From NCBI GenBank assembly GCA_017431225.1, contig JAFRLM010000018.1:40584-104583 (forward strand): 64,000 nt of DNA. The letters run 5' to 3'. This stretch comes from Erysipelotrichaceae bacterium (GTDB lineage Bacteria; Bacillota_I; Bacilli_A; Erysipelotrichales; Erysipelotrichaceae). Under the pieces are notes generated by a model that saw only the letters and a list, made by a program, of their open reading frames with translations, was not told where the DNA came from and searched no databases. Shown piece by piece: positions 33,365-42,036 of this stretch (positions are counted from its first letter, which is position 1; every line of letters starts with the position of its first letter). A program made the position numbers and the translations under genes.

Positions 33365-34133
33365 GAACGAGATCCGGGCGCTGCGCTACTATGAGGGCGA
33401 TGTAAAAGGAGAAGATCCTTTCTGGGGCGATCCCAAAGCCTATCTGACCCTGAACTCGCTGCTCTATCCGGGACTGCGCAATGAAAAAGCGCGCACCGCG
33501 GAAGGCAAAAAGCTCAATCCGGCCATTCTTTGTCATGACCGTTATCCCCTGCTTGAACTCTACGAAGATCTTTTTACAGCCGTCTGTAAAGGCGCAGAAG
33601 ACAGGGAACGCACCGTTTACCGGGTCGAGCGCTATTCGGATTATCTGGAACAGAAGGAAGCCGGAAAGACCCTGTCTTTCACTTCGACTTCCACTGCCGG
33701 CTATCTGAAGGCCTATGGCGACCGGGTCGGGATCGCGCTGATGAAGATCGTGATCCCTAAAGGTGTTCCGGCCCTGGATTTCTCCAAAGCGCTGAGCGAA
33801 TACGCCAAAGCGGAGGAAAAGGAGATCCTGCTCCCTCCCTGTGCGGGGATCAGGATCAGGGAAGTGCCGCTGCGTGAAGAAGAGGAAACGATCCTCGATG
33901 CGCAGGGAAATATGCCGTTCGTCTCCGCGCTCTGCACGCTTGAAGCACCGCGCTTCTCTTTCCGGGAAAGCGAAGAAGAGCTTCCCGATCCCTCTTCCAG
34001 TCAGCGGGTCTATGAGGCGCTGAACCGGGGCGAGGAACCTTCAAAAGAAGACTGCAAAGCCTACCTGGCTTTTAAGGAGATCCTGCAGAAAAAGCTGTGG
34101 TGCTCTTTCGCGAAGATCTCCGAAAACAAATAA
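33351..34133 (+). CDS. Putative mono-ADP-ribosyltransferase (R-S-E type)
   Basis: The 260-aa protein shows the three motifs of arginine/asparagine-type ADP-ribosyltransferases in order: Arg91 in TVYRVER, the STS motif in LSFTSTST (Ser112-Ser114), and the ExE loop in KAEEKEILLPP (Glu156 and Glu158), followed by CAGIRIREV. The spacing fits the PF03496/ART-C3 fold, which transfers ADP-ribose from NAD+ to proteins or RNA. There is no signal peptide, so it should act inside the producing cell unless exported by another route. The gene overlaps the AlaX-type gene, and DUF4003 follows twelve bases later. Toxin, phage-derived modifier or housekeeping modifier are all open. Confidence 0.78.
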   Translation: MQLNENEIRALRYYEGDVKGEDPFWGDPKAYLTLNSLLYPGLRNEKARTAEGKKLNPAILCHDRYPLLELYEDLFTAVCKGAEDRERTVYRVERYSDYLEQKEAGKTLSFTSTSTAGYLKAYGDRVGIALMKIVIPKGVPALDFSKALSEYAKAEEKEILLPPCAGIRIREVPLREEEETILDAQGNMPFVSALCTLEAPRFSFRESEEELPDPSSSQRVYEALNRGEEPSKEDCKAYLAFKEILQKKLWCSFAKISENK

Positions 34134-34145
34134 GAGGAATTCCCT

Positions 34146-35117
34146 ATGATACAGTATGACCTGATGCGTAAATGCGAGACCCTGATGGATCTCTATCTCT
34201 ACATGAAAGATGATGCCGACCGTTTTGAGAACCCCCGTGTTCTTTTCGCGGCAGCCAGTCTTTTCCTGACGGCCAGAGTGAAATACGATTCTGAGGAAGT
34301 GGTGCGCTGCCTCGCGCTATTAAGGAACAGGCACGGGATCTTCTCCAGGTTCCGCGGCACGGAGACTTTCATCACTGCCTGCAAGATGTCCCTGGCGCAG
34401 GACCCGGGAGCCTATCTTGATACACTTGAGGATCTTTCCGAAAGGCTCAATGTCGGCATCCTTTACAGCGGCCGGACCGTACTGGCGGCGATGATCCTCG
34501 AAGACAATCTCGATGGCCGGGATCCGGAATATCTCATCAATAAGACTAAAGACATCTACCACAACATGAAAACAAGACACATGTTTTTAACGACCGGTGA
34601 GGATCTGCCGATGGCAGCCCTGATGGCATCCAGTGAAAAAGACCCGCAGACGATCTTTGATGATGCCGAACGCGCGTATCAGGTATTCAAACGGGATCTG
34701 AAGGCGGAGGTAGACGCGATCCAGCTGCTCAGTCATATCGTTTCCCTCTACTACGGGGATATCGAGGAGATGTGCCAGAAGATCATCGATCTCGCCGACA
34801 TTCTTCACCGCGAGAAACATACACTGGGGTCCGGGGTGCGTCTGGGGATCCTGGCGCCGATGGCGGATCTGCCCTTTTCCGCTTATGAACTGTCCCGCGA
34901 TATCATCGATGCCTCGGATTTCCTTAAGGAATTCAAAGAATTCCGGGGACTCTTCGGACTCGGGGAAAGAGACCGCACTGTATTCGCGGCCGTCTGCGCG
35001 ACGAGCGTCAACTACGATGCTGAGTCCGCCCAGCGCTCCGCACTGATCTCAACTTCCGTGCAGCTGGCGATCATCCAGCAGATCATGATGGCTGCAGCCG
35101 TCGCTGCTGCTGCCTGA
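34146..35117 (+). CDS. DUF4003-family protein
   Basis: All-helical cytosolic protein of 323 aa that matches my memory of DUF4003: an N-terminal VLFAAASLFLTARV helix, repeated Asp/Glu-rich helices, the TTGEDLPMAALMA segment, and a hydrophobic C terminus with QLAIIQQIMMAAAVAAAA. Function is unknown. AAGAGG lies before ATG 34146. It ends the AlaX-ADP-ribosyltransferase-DUF4003 operon and has a strong terminator. The family name is from memory, not a search. Confidence 0.7.
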   Translation: MIQYDLMRKCETLMDLYLYMKDDADRFENPRVLFAAASLFLTARVKYDSEEVVRCLALLRNRHGIFSRFRGTETFITACKMSLAQDPGAYLDTLEDLSERLNVGILYSGRTVLAAMILEDNLDGRDPEYLINKTKDIYHNMKTRHMFLTTGEDLPMAALMASSEKDPQTIFDDAERAYQVFKRDLKAEVDAIQLLSHIVSLYYGDIEEMCQKIIDLADILHREKHTLGSGVRLGILAPMADLPFSAYELSRDIIDASDFLKEFKEFRGLFGLGERDRTVFAAVCATSVNYDAESAQRSALISTSVQLAIIQQIMMAAAVAAAA

Positions 35118-35140
35118 GCAGAAGATCCGGATAAGCATTC

Positions 35141-35169
35141 AAAAACTGCAGGTCTCCCTGCAGTTTTTT
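35141..35169. terminator. Bidirectional terminator after the DUF4003 gene
   Basis: AAAAACTGCAGG/CCTGCAGTTTTTT stem between convergent genes, strong in both directions. Confidence 0.85.
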
Positions 35170-35185
35170 CTGTTTCTGAAACTGT

Positions 35186-35986
35186 TTATTCCGGGCGTTT
35201 GGTGCCGCACTTCACGCAGAATTTCGAGTGATTCTCGGCGCCGCATTCGGGACAGAACCAGCGGTATGCCGGACGCGGTTTTCCGCATTCCGGACAGAAT
35301 GGCGAAGTGTTGACGGAACCGCATTCGCAGGTCCAGGTCTCCCCGTCCGCATTGTTCCCGGTGCCCGGTACGACCGTAAAGGCACCCGGATCAGGATACT
35401 TCTGGGGCATGAGCTTGAACTGCAGATAACGGAAGAGATATGCTGCCCGCTGATACGCCGGGCCGTTGAGCTGATCGATCTTGTCGCCTTCATCGATATC
35501 GAACCAGATCTGATCGAACCATGGGGAATCCACGTCGATCGTGACATGGAACGTGTATTCGTACTCATACTTCGGCGGATCGTAGCTGACTTTCTTGCCG
35601 TCGATTGTCTGGTAGAGCTCATCCTTGTCTTCCTTGATCTCGCAGGTCACATCCTGCACCTGGGAATACTTGACGAGGTCCGGATTGTTCTTGAGTTCTT
35701 TGGAACGGGTAACGGCAAAACGCTGGTTGACATCGTCAAGGAAGACCTTGGTCGTTCCCTCGATCACCTCCGTCGGGGTAAAGGCAGCCAGCGCCGAAGC
35801 ATTGGATGTACGGTAGCTGAGCTGTTTCCGGATGTCTTCTACAGTCGTTTTGCGGCGGCCGGTGAACCAGGGTGAAAGCTTTGCGGCGCAGTTCTTGCAC
35901 ATGTTGCCGTCTTCGAGCTTGCGGTTGCCCAGAAGCCCGATCGGTTCTCCGCAGATGTCGCAGTATTTCTTTTCAAATAGACCCAT
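35186..35986 (-). CDS. Zinc-ribbon protein with N-terminal DUF4428
   Basis: Cytosolic protein of 266 aa. Residues 8-40 are a DUF4428-like zinc finger (CDICGEP, LLGNRKLEDGNMCKNC). A central beta-rich domain follows with EYEYTFHVTIDVDSPWFDQIWFD. The C terminus has two or three short zinc ribbons (CECGSVNTSPFCPECG, FCPECGAENHSKFCVKCG). Such proteins are frequent in Firmicutes and often sit beside membrane-associated SPFH-like genes, but none is adjacent here. The function is unknown. It is followed by the terminator shared with DUF4003. Confidence 0.8.
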   Translation of the reverse strand: MGLFEKKYCDICGEPIGLLGNRKLEDGNMCKNCAAKLSPWFTGRRKTTVEDIRKQLSYRTSNASALAAFTPTEVIEGTTKVFLDDVNQRFAVTRSKELKNNPDLVKYSQVQDVTCEIKEDKDELYQTIDGKKVSYDPPKYEYEYTFHVTIDVDSPWFDQIWFDIDEGDKIDQLNGPAYQRAAYLFRYLQFKLMPQKYPDPGAFTVVPGTGNNADGETWTCECGSVNTSPFCPECGKPRPAYRWFCPECGAENHSKFCVKCGTKRPE

Positions 35987-36025
35987 CCTGAGACCTCCTT
36001 GAAATCTCTTTCTATGAAGTGTTGT

Positions 36026-36679
36026 TTAGTCGCCGAATACCTTGCGGTAGTCATCCTGGAATTTCTTGATGCCGGCATCGGTCAGAGGATGCTTGAACAT
36101 CGTCATCAGGACTTTATACGGAACGGTCGCGATATCCGCGCCGGCAAGAGCGCAGTCGGTGACATGGATCGGTGTGCGGATGCTGGCAGCAATGATCTGG
36201 GTATCGATGTCAGCATTACGGAAAATGGTAACGATCTGATCGATCAGGTCGACGCCTCTCTCGTTGATATCATCAAGTCTGCCTAAGAACGGGGAAACAT
36301 AGGTCGCGCCGGCTCTGGCAGCCAGTAAAGCCTGGTTGGCGGAGAAGATCAGGGTGACATTGGTCTTGATACCTTCCGCGGAAAGGACCTTGACCGCTTT
36401 CAGACCTTCGGTAGTCATCGGGATCTTGACGATCATGTTCGGGTGGATCTTAGCGATCGCTCTGCCCTCTTCGATCATGCCCTTGGCATCGGTCGTCGTG
36501 GCTTTGACTTCGCCGGAGATCGGGCCGTCAACGATGGAAGTGATCTCCTTGATGACTTCATTGAAATCACGGCCTTCCTTGGCGATCAGGGACGGATTCG
36601 TAGTAACACCGCAGATAATGCCCATTTCGGCAGCTTCACGGATCTCATCAACGTTCGCAGTATCGATAAATAAGCGCAT
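36026..36679 (-). CDS. Transaldolase/fructose-6-phosphate aldolase family
   Basis: Class I aldolase of the short transaldolase group, 217 aa. [29 protein letters not shown], the Schiff-base lysine in [24 protein letters not shown] and [11 protein letters not shown] are all typical. At this length it may be the MipB/TalC type transaldolase linking pentose phosphates to glycolysis or fructose-6-phosphate aldolase; sequence alone does not settle it. GGAGG lies before ATG 36679. A palindrome separates it from the divergent guanine deaminase gene. Confidence 0.93.
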   Translation of the reverse strand: MRLFIDTANVDEIREAAEMGIICGVTTNPSLIAKEGRDFNEVIKEITSIVDGPISGEVKATTTDAKGMIEEGRAIAKIHPNMIVKIPMTTEGLKAVKVLSAEGIKTNVTLIFSANQALLAARAGATYVSPFLGRLDDINERGVDLIDQIVTIFRNADIDTQIIAASIRTPIHVTDCALAGADIATVPYKVLMTMFKHPLTDAGIKKFQDDYRKVFGD

Positions 36680-36707
36680 TTCAAAAATTCCTCCTGTATA
36701 CGCTTAC

Positions 36708-36753
36708 ATTGTATCATCAATCAGTAGCGGATTGACGATACGAAAATGTATAA
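36708..36753. promoter_or_regulatory. Divergent promoter region with an inverted repeat between transaldolase and guanine deaminase genes
   Basis: GTATCATCAATC (36711-36722) and GATTGACGATAC (36730-36741) form an 11-of-12 inverted repeat with a 7-base spacer. It lies between the minus-strand -10 TACAAT (36708-36713) and the plus-strand -10 TATAAT (36748-36753). Both promoters lack good -35 boxes, which would suit an activator or shared operator. Confidence 0.5.
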
Positions 36754-36783
36754 TTTGAGTATTGAATCAAGAGGTATATAGAA

Positions 36784-38082
36784 ATGTTATTTGCCTGTAA
36801 AGCCACACTGATCAGTCCTGTTTCCTTTGAGGAATTCTCTGTCCGCAAAGACCACTGCATCGTCGTCCGGGACGGCATAATCGAAACAGTCGCCGCGAAG
36901 CTTCCGGAGGAATACAAGGACATCCCGGTCCGTGACTACGGGGACGCGCTGCTGATCCCGGCTTTTTCGGATCTGCATATCCATGCCCCGCAGTATGTGC
37001 AGCGCGGTGTCGGCATGGACAAACTGCTGTTCGACTGGCTGAATGACTATACTTTCCCGCAGGAAGCTGGCTTCCGTGATATCACCTACGCGCGGGCGGT
37101 CTACCCGCAGCTGATCCGCGACATGCTGAAGCACGGCACCTTCCACGCGGCCTTCTTTACGACCATCCACTACGATGCCTGCGACCTCTTCTACAGGATG
37201 CTCGGGGAGAGCGGCATGTATGCCTATACCGGCAAGATCAACATGGACAGCAATTCCCCGGACTATTATGTGGAAGATCCGGAAGAGTCCATTGCCGAAA
37301 CGGAACGCTTTCTGGCCGAACACGACGGTCTTTACGGCGAACATGTCCGCAGTATCCTGATCCCCCGCTTTGCCCCGACCTGTTCCGAAAAGCTTTTAAA
37401 GGGACTCGGCGAGCTGGCCGGAAAATACGATGTCGGTGTCCATACCCATGTCGTCGAATCCAAGGCGGAAGCCGCCTGGTCAAGGGAACTGTTCCCGCAG
37501 TATGCTTCTGACTCGGATATCTATGAGCAGTGCGGGCTTCTGCAGGGCAAGGGTCCCAAGATCTTCGCCCATGTCATCTTCCCGACCAAGGATGATGAAC
37601 GGGTCCTGAAGAAATACAACTGCGTCTCCGTACACTGTCCCATCTCCACCAACAACATCACCGCCGGCATCATGGCGGTCAAAAAGATGCAGAATGAAGG
37701 CTTCCGGATCGCGCTCGGCTCGGATGTCGGCGGCGGCCACCGCTTCGGGATCTACGATGTCATGGCGAATGCCGTGCAGTCCTCCAAGCTGCGCGCGTTC
37801 TATCTGGATGATGACTCCCGGCTGAGTCTCGCCAACACCTTCTATCTCGCGACCGCGGCCGGAGGAAATGTCTTCGCGGAGAATATCGGTAAGCTCGAAA
37901 AAGGCTACCGTTTCAACGCTCTGGTGCTGGACGGCCTGCAGGATGAAGGCCATGAGCTGACACCGGTCGAAACGCTTGAACGCTTCTGCTACTGCGGGGA
38001 TGACCGCAATATCACCGCGCGTTATCTGGACGGCAAAGAGATCGATCCGGAAGAAATATACACACGTCTGAAAAGACTCTAG
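36784..38082 (+). CDS. guaD: Guanine deaminase (amidohydrolase family)
   Basis: Zinc hydrolase that converts guanine to xanthine, 432 aa. Metal and substrate motifs: DLHIHAPQYVQRGVGMD (HxH and the guanine-specific APQ), VHTHVVESK, FAHVIFPTKDD, and GSDVGGGHRFG with the catalytic Asp. The HAPQ form is the GuaD hallmark. AGAGG lies before ATG 36784. Xanthine phosphoribosyltransferase follows nine bases downstream, so guanine can be routed to XMP in two steps. Confidence 0.93.
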   Translation: MLFACKATLISPVSFEEFSVRKDHCIVVRDGIIETVAAKLPEEYKDIPVRDYGDALLIPAFSDLHIHAPQYVQRGVGMDKLLFDWLNDYTFPQEAGFRDITYARAVYPQLIRDMLKHGTFHAAFFTTIHYDACDLFYRMLGESGMYAYTGKINMDSNSPDYYVEDPEESIAETERFLAEHDGLYGEHVRSILIPRFAPTCSEKLLKGLGELAGKYDVGVHTHVVESKAEAAWSRELFPQYASDSDIYEQCGLLQGKGPKIFAHVIFPTKDDERVLKKYNCVSVHCPISTNNITAGIMAVKKMQNEGFRIALGSDVGGGHRFGIYDVMANAVQSSKLRAFYLDDDSRLSLANTFYLATAAGGNVFAENIGKLEKGYRFNALVLDGLQDEGHELTPVETLERFCYCGDDRNITARYLDGKEIDPEEIYTRLKRL

Positions 38083-38091
38083 GAGAAAAGA

Positions 38092-38673
38092 ATGAACAAG
38101 CTGGAAGAAAGGATCCTCAGCGACGGCAGAGTGCTGCCGGGAGAGATCCTCAAAGTCGACAATTTTCTGAATCATCAGATCGATATCAGTCTGATGGAAT
38201 GGATCGGGGAAGAATTCAAGCGCCGTTTCGGTGACTGCGGCGTCACCAAGGTGCTGACGCTCGAAGCTTCCGGGATCCCGCCGGCTGTGCTGACAGCGTA
38301 TAAATACAACGTGCCGCTGGTCTTCGCCAAGAAAGCCAAAAGCGGCAATCTGGGAGATCAGGATCTTTACCGAGCAGTAGTCAAGTCCTATACCTACGGC
38401 AATGAATTCACGGTCACCGTCGTCAAAAAATATCTGTCCGCAGAGGACACCGTCCTGATCATCGACGACTTCCTGGCAAAAGGCGAGGCCTGCAGCGGGC
38501 TGCTTGAGATCTGCAGACAGGCCGGTGCCAAAGTTGCCGGGATCGGCATCTGCATCGAAAAAGGATTCCAGCCCGGAGGGCAGAAACTGCGCGAAACCGG
38601 TCTTCAGGTCGAAAGCCTTGCGATCATCGACTCCATGACCGATGACAGCATCACCTTCCGCGCACAGGATTGA
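38092..38673 (+). CDS. xpt: Xanthine phosphoribosyltransferase
   Basis: Makes XMP from xanthine and PRPP in purine salvage, 193 aa, the usual length. Motifs: DGRVLPGEILKVDNFLNHQID at the N terminus, LTLEASGIPPAV, VFAKKAKSG, and the PRPP site VLIIDDFLAKGEACSGLLE with the acidic pair. The N-terminal VLPGxILKVDxFLNHQ is specific to Xpt. AGGAG precedes ATG 38092 directly after guaD. No purine riboswitch is recognisable upstream of the operon. Confidence 0.95.
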   Translation: MNKLEERILSDGRVLPGEILKVDNFLNHQIDISLMEWIGEEFKRRFGDCGVTKVLTLEASGIPPAVLTAYKYNVPLVFAKKAKSGNLGDQDLYRAVVKSYTYGNEFTVTVVKKYLSAEDTVLIIDDFLAKGEACSGLLEICRQAGAKVAGIGICIEKGFQPGGQKLRETGLQVESLAIIDSMTDDSITFRAQD

Positions 38674-38683
38674 TCAACCATAC

Positions 38684-38710
38684 AAAAACTCAGCATCGCT
38701 GAGTTTTTTT
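38684..38710. terminator. Bidirectional terminator after xpt
   Basis: AAAAACTCAGC/GCTGAGTTTTTTT stem with a 3-base loop, shared by the convergent xpt and nucleoside hydrolase genes. Confidence 0.87.
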
Positions 38711-38724
38711 AAACTATCTATCGT

Positions 38725-39753
38725 TTATTTCTTTGCTTTCGCCAGCAGGTCATAGAGCCAGTGATAGAAGAAGCCGGCATCGGCAGAAGCAGCGTAATGA
38801 CAGTTCGCCGGCAGACTGACAACGACCCCGTTCTCATCCTCTCTGCCGTAATAGTTTCTGCCTAAGACCGTCTCGCCATAGGCATAGCCCCGTCCGAGAT
38901 CGACATGACAGCTGGTGAAACGGACATCCTTTAAAACTTCAGGATGGGTGACCGCGCAGACGGCCAGCGGATCATGCAGGGCAGCGCCGACGACCTGGCC
39001 GGGTGCGCCTTTTAATACCTTCTCCGATGCCGTAAGTCTCTGTTCGATCATATCGGCAACGAGTTTCGCGGGGGCAGTGCCGATCGCCCGGATCGCCTCT
39101 GCCTGTTCCCTGTTCAGTACCGCGTGACTGGTCGCGTCTAACGAGACCATCGTCACATCGAGACCGCTGGTGAGCACGATCTCGACCGCTTCGGGATCGC
39201 ACCAGACGTTGAATTCCGCTCCCTGGGTGGGCGCGTAATGATCATGGCTGCCGCCCATCATGACGACCCGTTTGATCTTTTTGAGGATACGGTCATCGGT
39301 TCTTATTGCCAAGGAAATATTGGTTTGGGGACCCACAGGTACGAGAGTCACCGAATGATCGGGCATCGATAACAGCTTTTCCACGAGCCAGTTGGCCGCC
39401 CGCTTTTCTTCCGGCTGCAGTTTTGTCTCCGGCAGCGGCAGATGCTGGGGGTGGACCCGGACCTTCTCATTGAAACGTTCTTCTTTGCGCGGTAAAGTCA
39501 GGCCCTGGATGCCCCAGGGGACAAGCGTTGAAACGAGCGGCAGCTCGCTTCCCATATAGACACCGACTTCTCCGCCCTTTCCGCAGCACTCCACGACGCG
39601 GAGGGTATTGTCAGTCGTATTCTTCAGCTCGACGTTGCCGCCGACGGTAGTGATCCCCAGAACTTCCAGTTCTTCGGACAACAAGGCGCAGACGATGGCG
39701 ATCGCATCATCCGATCCGGTATCGACGTCGAGGATGATCTTTTCCTTTTCCAT
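38725..39753 (-). CDS. Nucleoside hydrolase (IunH family)
   Basis: Hydrolyses N-glycosidic bonds of ribonucleosides to free base and ribose, 342 aa. The calcium-binding N-terminal signature DVDTGSDDAIAIVCALL is intact. VPVGPQTNISLAIR, VMMGGSHDHYAPTQGAEFNVWCDPEA and the later DPLAVCAVTHPEV hold the remaining active-site residues. Purine versus pyrimidine preference is not evident. It is followed by the xpt terminator; the racemase gene lies three bases upstream on the same strand. Confidence 0.93.
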   Translation of the reverse strand: MEKEKIILDVDTGSDDAIAIVCALLSEELEVLGITTVGGNVELKNTTDNTLRVVECCGKGGEVGVYMGSELPLVSTLVPWGIQGLTLPRKEERFNEKVRVHPQHLPLPETKLQPEEKRAANWLVEKLLSMPDHSVTLVPVGPQTNISLAIRTDDRILKKIKRVVMMGGSHDHYAPTQGAEFNVWCDPEAVEIVLTSGLDVTMVSLDATSHAVLNREQAEAIRAIGTAPAKLVADMIEQRLTASEKVLKGAPGQVVGAALHDPLAVCAVTHPEVLKDVRFTSCHVDLGRGYAYGETVLGRNYYGREDENGVVVSLPANCHYAASADAGFFYHWLYDLLAKAKK

Positions 39754-39756
39754 CTG

Positions 39757-40449
39757 TCAGTCCTCCTTCAGCGCTTCAAGAGCCGCGGCTTCGGCATGGA
39801 TCATCGTTGTGTCATAGACCGGCAGGCAGCTGTCCTTTTCACTGACCAGGAGATCAAGCTCGGTGCAGCCCAGGATCACGCCCTGCGCGCCCCGTTCCTT
39901 AAAGTTCGCGATCTCTTTTAACAGGGTATCTCTTGAACTGTCGCGGAGGATCCCGCGGCAGAGCTCGTCATAGATGATGCGGTTGACTTCCTCGACCGCT
40001 TCGCTCTCCGGGATCAGGACCTCGATCCCGGCTTCAGCGATCTTCGCTTTATAGAAATCCTGCAGCAGTGTGTATTTGGTGCCCAGAAGACCGACTCTGA
40101 CGACTCCGTCCTCTTTCAGTTTCGCGGCCGTGGCGGTCGCAATATGCAGGACCGGGATCTTCACACCGGTCATATAAGGCAGGGCTTTGTGCATGGTGTT
40201 GGCGCAGATCAGAAGCAGATCCGCTCCGCCTTTCTCCAGACGCTGCGCTGCCTCCTTCATCATTTCCGCGGCTTTGTCCCATTCATCGTTTTCCTGGTAT
40301 TCCGCGAGCTCCGCGAAATCGATGCTGAAAAGAATGATCTCTGCCGAATGCAGACCGCCCAGTTTTTCCTGGACGATCTGATTGATCTTCTGGTAATAGG
40401 TGACGGTGCTTTCCCAGCTCATCCCGCCGATCAGTCCGATGGTTTTCAT
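39757..40449 (-). CDS. Aspartate/glutamate racemase family protein
   Basis: Cofactor-independent two-cysteine racemase, 230 aa. MKTIGLIGGMSWESTVTYYQKIN is the characteristic N terminus of YgeA/RacX-like amino-acid racemases. The catalytic cysteines are in LLLICANTMHK and GVILGCTELDLL. Substrate could be aspartate, glutamate or broad. AGAGAGG lies before ATG 40449. Coupled to the nucleoside hydrolase, with three bases between genes. Confidence 0.92.
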   Translation of the reverse strand: MKTIGLIGGMSWESTVTYYQKINQIVQEKLGGLHSAEIILFSIDFAELAEYQENDEWDKAAEMMKEAAQRLEKGGADLLLICANTMHKALPYMTGVKIPVLHIATATAAKLKEDGVVRVGLLGTKYTLLQDFYKAKIAEAGIEVLIPESEAVEEVNRIIYDELCRGILRDSSRDTLLKEIANFKERGAQGVILGCTELDLLVSEKDSCLPVYDTTMIHAEAAALEALKED

Positions 40450-40523
40450 ATAACGACCTCTCTTACAGAATCATTTTAGCTTATCCTCCGCAGTTTTTTG
40501 CCTCCGGCGCATAAAAAAAGAAG

Positions 40524-40536
40524 TGCTAGAATAAGA
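40524..40536 (+). promoter_or_regulatory. Extended -10 promoter of the SDR gene
   Basis: TGCTAGAAT, a TGn-type extended -10, lies about 30 bases before ATG 40561. The same GTGCTAGAA sequence occurs ahead of the phosphohexomutase start near 933-943. Confidence 0.35.
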
Positions 40537-40560
40537 TAGATAAGAAAGAGGATCGATCTT

Positions 40561-41373
40561 ATGAACAATGTAGTGATCACCGGAAGCGCCAGAGGTCTCG
40601 GTTTTGAGATGGCGAAAGTCTTCCGTAAAAACGGCTATTCCGTCGCTCTGAGCGATGTGAACGAAAAGAATCTGGCAAGCGCTGAGGAACAGCTGAAGAA
40701 AGAACCGGGAAGCGGAAAAGTCACCGCGAAGCTCTGCGATGTCACTTCCCTCGACCAGCTGGAAGCGCTCTGGCAGCACGCCGCTTCACAACTCGGTGAG
40801 ATCGATATCTGGATCAACAATGCCGGCGTCAATCAGCCGATGGTACCCTTATGGGAACTCAAGCAGAAAGAGATCGATCTTCTGATCGACATCGACCTGC
40901 GCGGAGCGATGTACGGCTGCAAGACAGCCATCAGCCATATGAAGGAACAGGGACACGGCTGTGTCTACTGTATCGAAGGCTTCGGCGCCGATGACGCGAC
41001 GCAGCTGGGGCTGACTGCCTACGGCAGCTCCAAGAAAGGCGTCCAGTATATGGTCCGCGGTCTGGCGAAAGAACTGACCAAGACCAATACCCCGGTCCAG
41101 GTCGGACGGCTGAATCCGGGCATCATGATCACCGATTTCATCACCCATCCTTTAGGAAAGGAAGGAACGATGGAACTCTCCGACAGCGTCAAGAAAGTCT
41201 ACAACATCCTGGGCGACTATCCGGATGTCGTTGCCGACTTCTTAGTCAAGGGAATGATCGCCAACGTCAGTAAAAAGAAACAGGACGACTATGTCGCCTG
41301 GCTGACCAAAGTCAAAGCGATGAAGCGCTTCATGACCGCTCCCTTCAATAAACGCGATTTCTTCAAAAACTGA
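40561..41373 (+). CDS. Short-chain dehydrogenase/reductase
   Basis: NAD(P)-dependent oxidoreductase of 270 aa. Cofactor loop TGSARGLGFEMAKVF (GxxxGxG), NNAG at about 90, and the catalytic YGSSKKG (YxxxK) preceded by a Thr-Gln region in place of the common Ser. Residue use CIEGFGADDATQLGLTAYGSSK is somewhat unusual, since the catalytic Ser position should be checked. Substrate unknown. AGAGG lies before ATG 40561. Followed by a strong terminator. Confidence 0.88.
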   Translation: MNNVVITGSARGLGFEMAKVFRKNGYSVALSDVNEKNLASAEEQLKKEPGSGKVTAKLCDVTSLDQLEALWQHAASQLGEIDIWINNAGVNQPMVPLWELKQKEIDLLIDIDLRGAMYGCKTAISHMKEQGHGCVYCIEGFGADDATQLGLTAYGSSKKGVQYMVRGLAKELTKTNTPVQVGRLNPGIMITDFITHPLGKEGTMELSDSVKKVYNILGDYPDVVADFLVKGMIANVSKKKQDDYVAWLTKVKAMKRFMTAPFNKRDFFKN

Positions 41374-41383
41374 CATTATATAC

Positions 41384-41419
41384 AAAGATGCTGACCTTTC
41401 ATCGGTCAGCATCTTTTCT
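41384..41419. terminator. Bidirectional terminator after the SDR gene
   Basis: AAAGATGCTGACC/GGTCAGCATCTTTT, 13-bp stem shared by the SDR gene and the converging exporter operon. Confidence 0.85.
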
Positions 41420-41424
41420 TTTGT

Positions 41425-42030
41425 TTATCTGTTTTCACAGGCTGTGATCCAGCAATCGAGAAAACGCATCTGTTCCTCTGTGTGGAACCAGTGTTCCCCG
41501 TTCTCCAGCACGGTCAGCCCGGCATCGTGTTTTTTCGCGAAGGTTTCAACTGTCTCCCTGGGCACCAGCGCGTCCACGCTTCCGTAAAGGATCTCGGTCG
41601 GCACATCCCAGTGAACGGGATGTTCTCGCACATAGCATAAGTATTCCCAAAACAGATCCACTCCGAAAGTCGTCGGGATCACACCTTTTTCTTTCAATTC
41701 TTTCTCACTGACTCCGGCTGAAGCCATCATATCCAGGATCATGCGTTCCATATCGGTGACCGGAGAGATGAAATAGGCTTTGTTCAGCATTTCGCCGATC
41801 CCGGCATGCAGGCAGAAATAAGCACCGATGCTGTTCGCGATCAGGGTGATGTTTTCATATCGTTCTTTCAGGCCAGTCACCGCAATGCGGATCTCCTCTC
41901 CTGTTTCCCACGGAGTGAAGGTCTGATAATCAAGACCGCAGACTTTACAACCGGGGAACAGCGGCTTATAGTGTTCGCTCTCCGCGGCGCTGCCGCCTTT
42001 GCCGTGGATATACAGCACCAGGTCTTTCAC
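41425..42030 (-). CDS. Small alpha/beta hydrolase
   Basis: Cytosolic hydrolase of 201 aa. LVLYIHGKGGSAAESEHYKP is the start strand with oxyanion HGxGG, ITLIANSIGAYFCL is the nucleophile elbow (Ser in NSIGA), ILYGSVDALVPRE holds the acid, and LENGEHWFHTEEQ the histidine. It starts at GTG 42030, six bases after the XRE-AbrB stop, with GCGGAG upstream. It is the last gene of the exporter operon; the substrate is unknown. Confidence 0.85.
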   Translation of the reverse strand: MKDLVLYIHGKGGSAAESEHYKPLFPGCKVCGLDYQTFTPWETGEEIRIAVTGLKERYENITLIANSIGAYFCLHAGIGEMLNKAYFISPVTDMERMILDMMASAGVSEKELKEKGVIPTTFGVDLFWEYLCYVREHPVHWDVPTEILYGSVDALVPRETVETFAKKHDAGLTVLENGEHWFHTEEQMRFLDCWITACENR

Positions 42031-42036
42031 GGACTG

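Noticed and set aside
36680..36783. Purine riboswitch ahead of guaD-xpt
   Set aside because: The leader is only about 30 bases and lacks the three-way-junction loops; a palindrome and promoter fill the gap.
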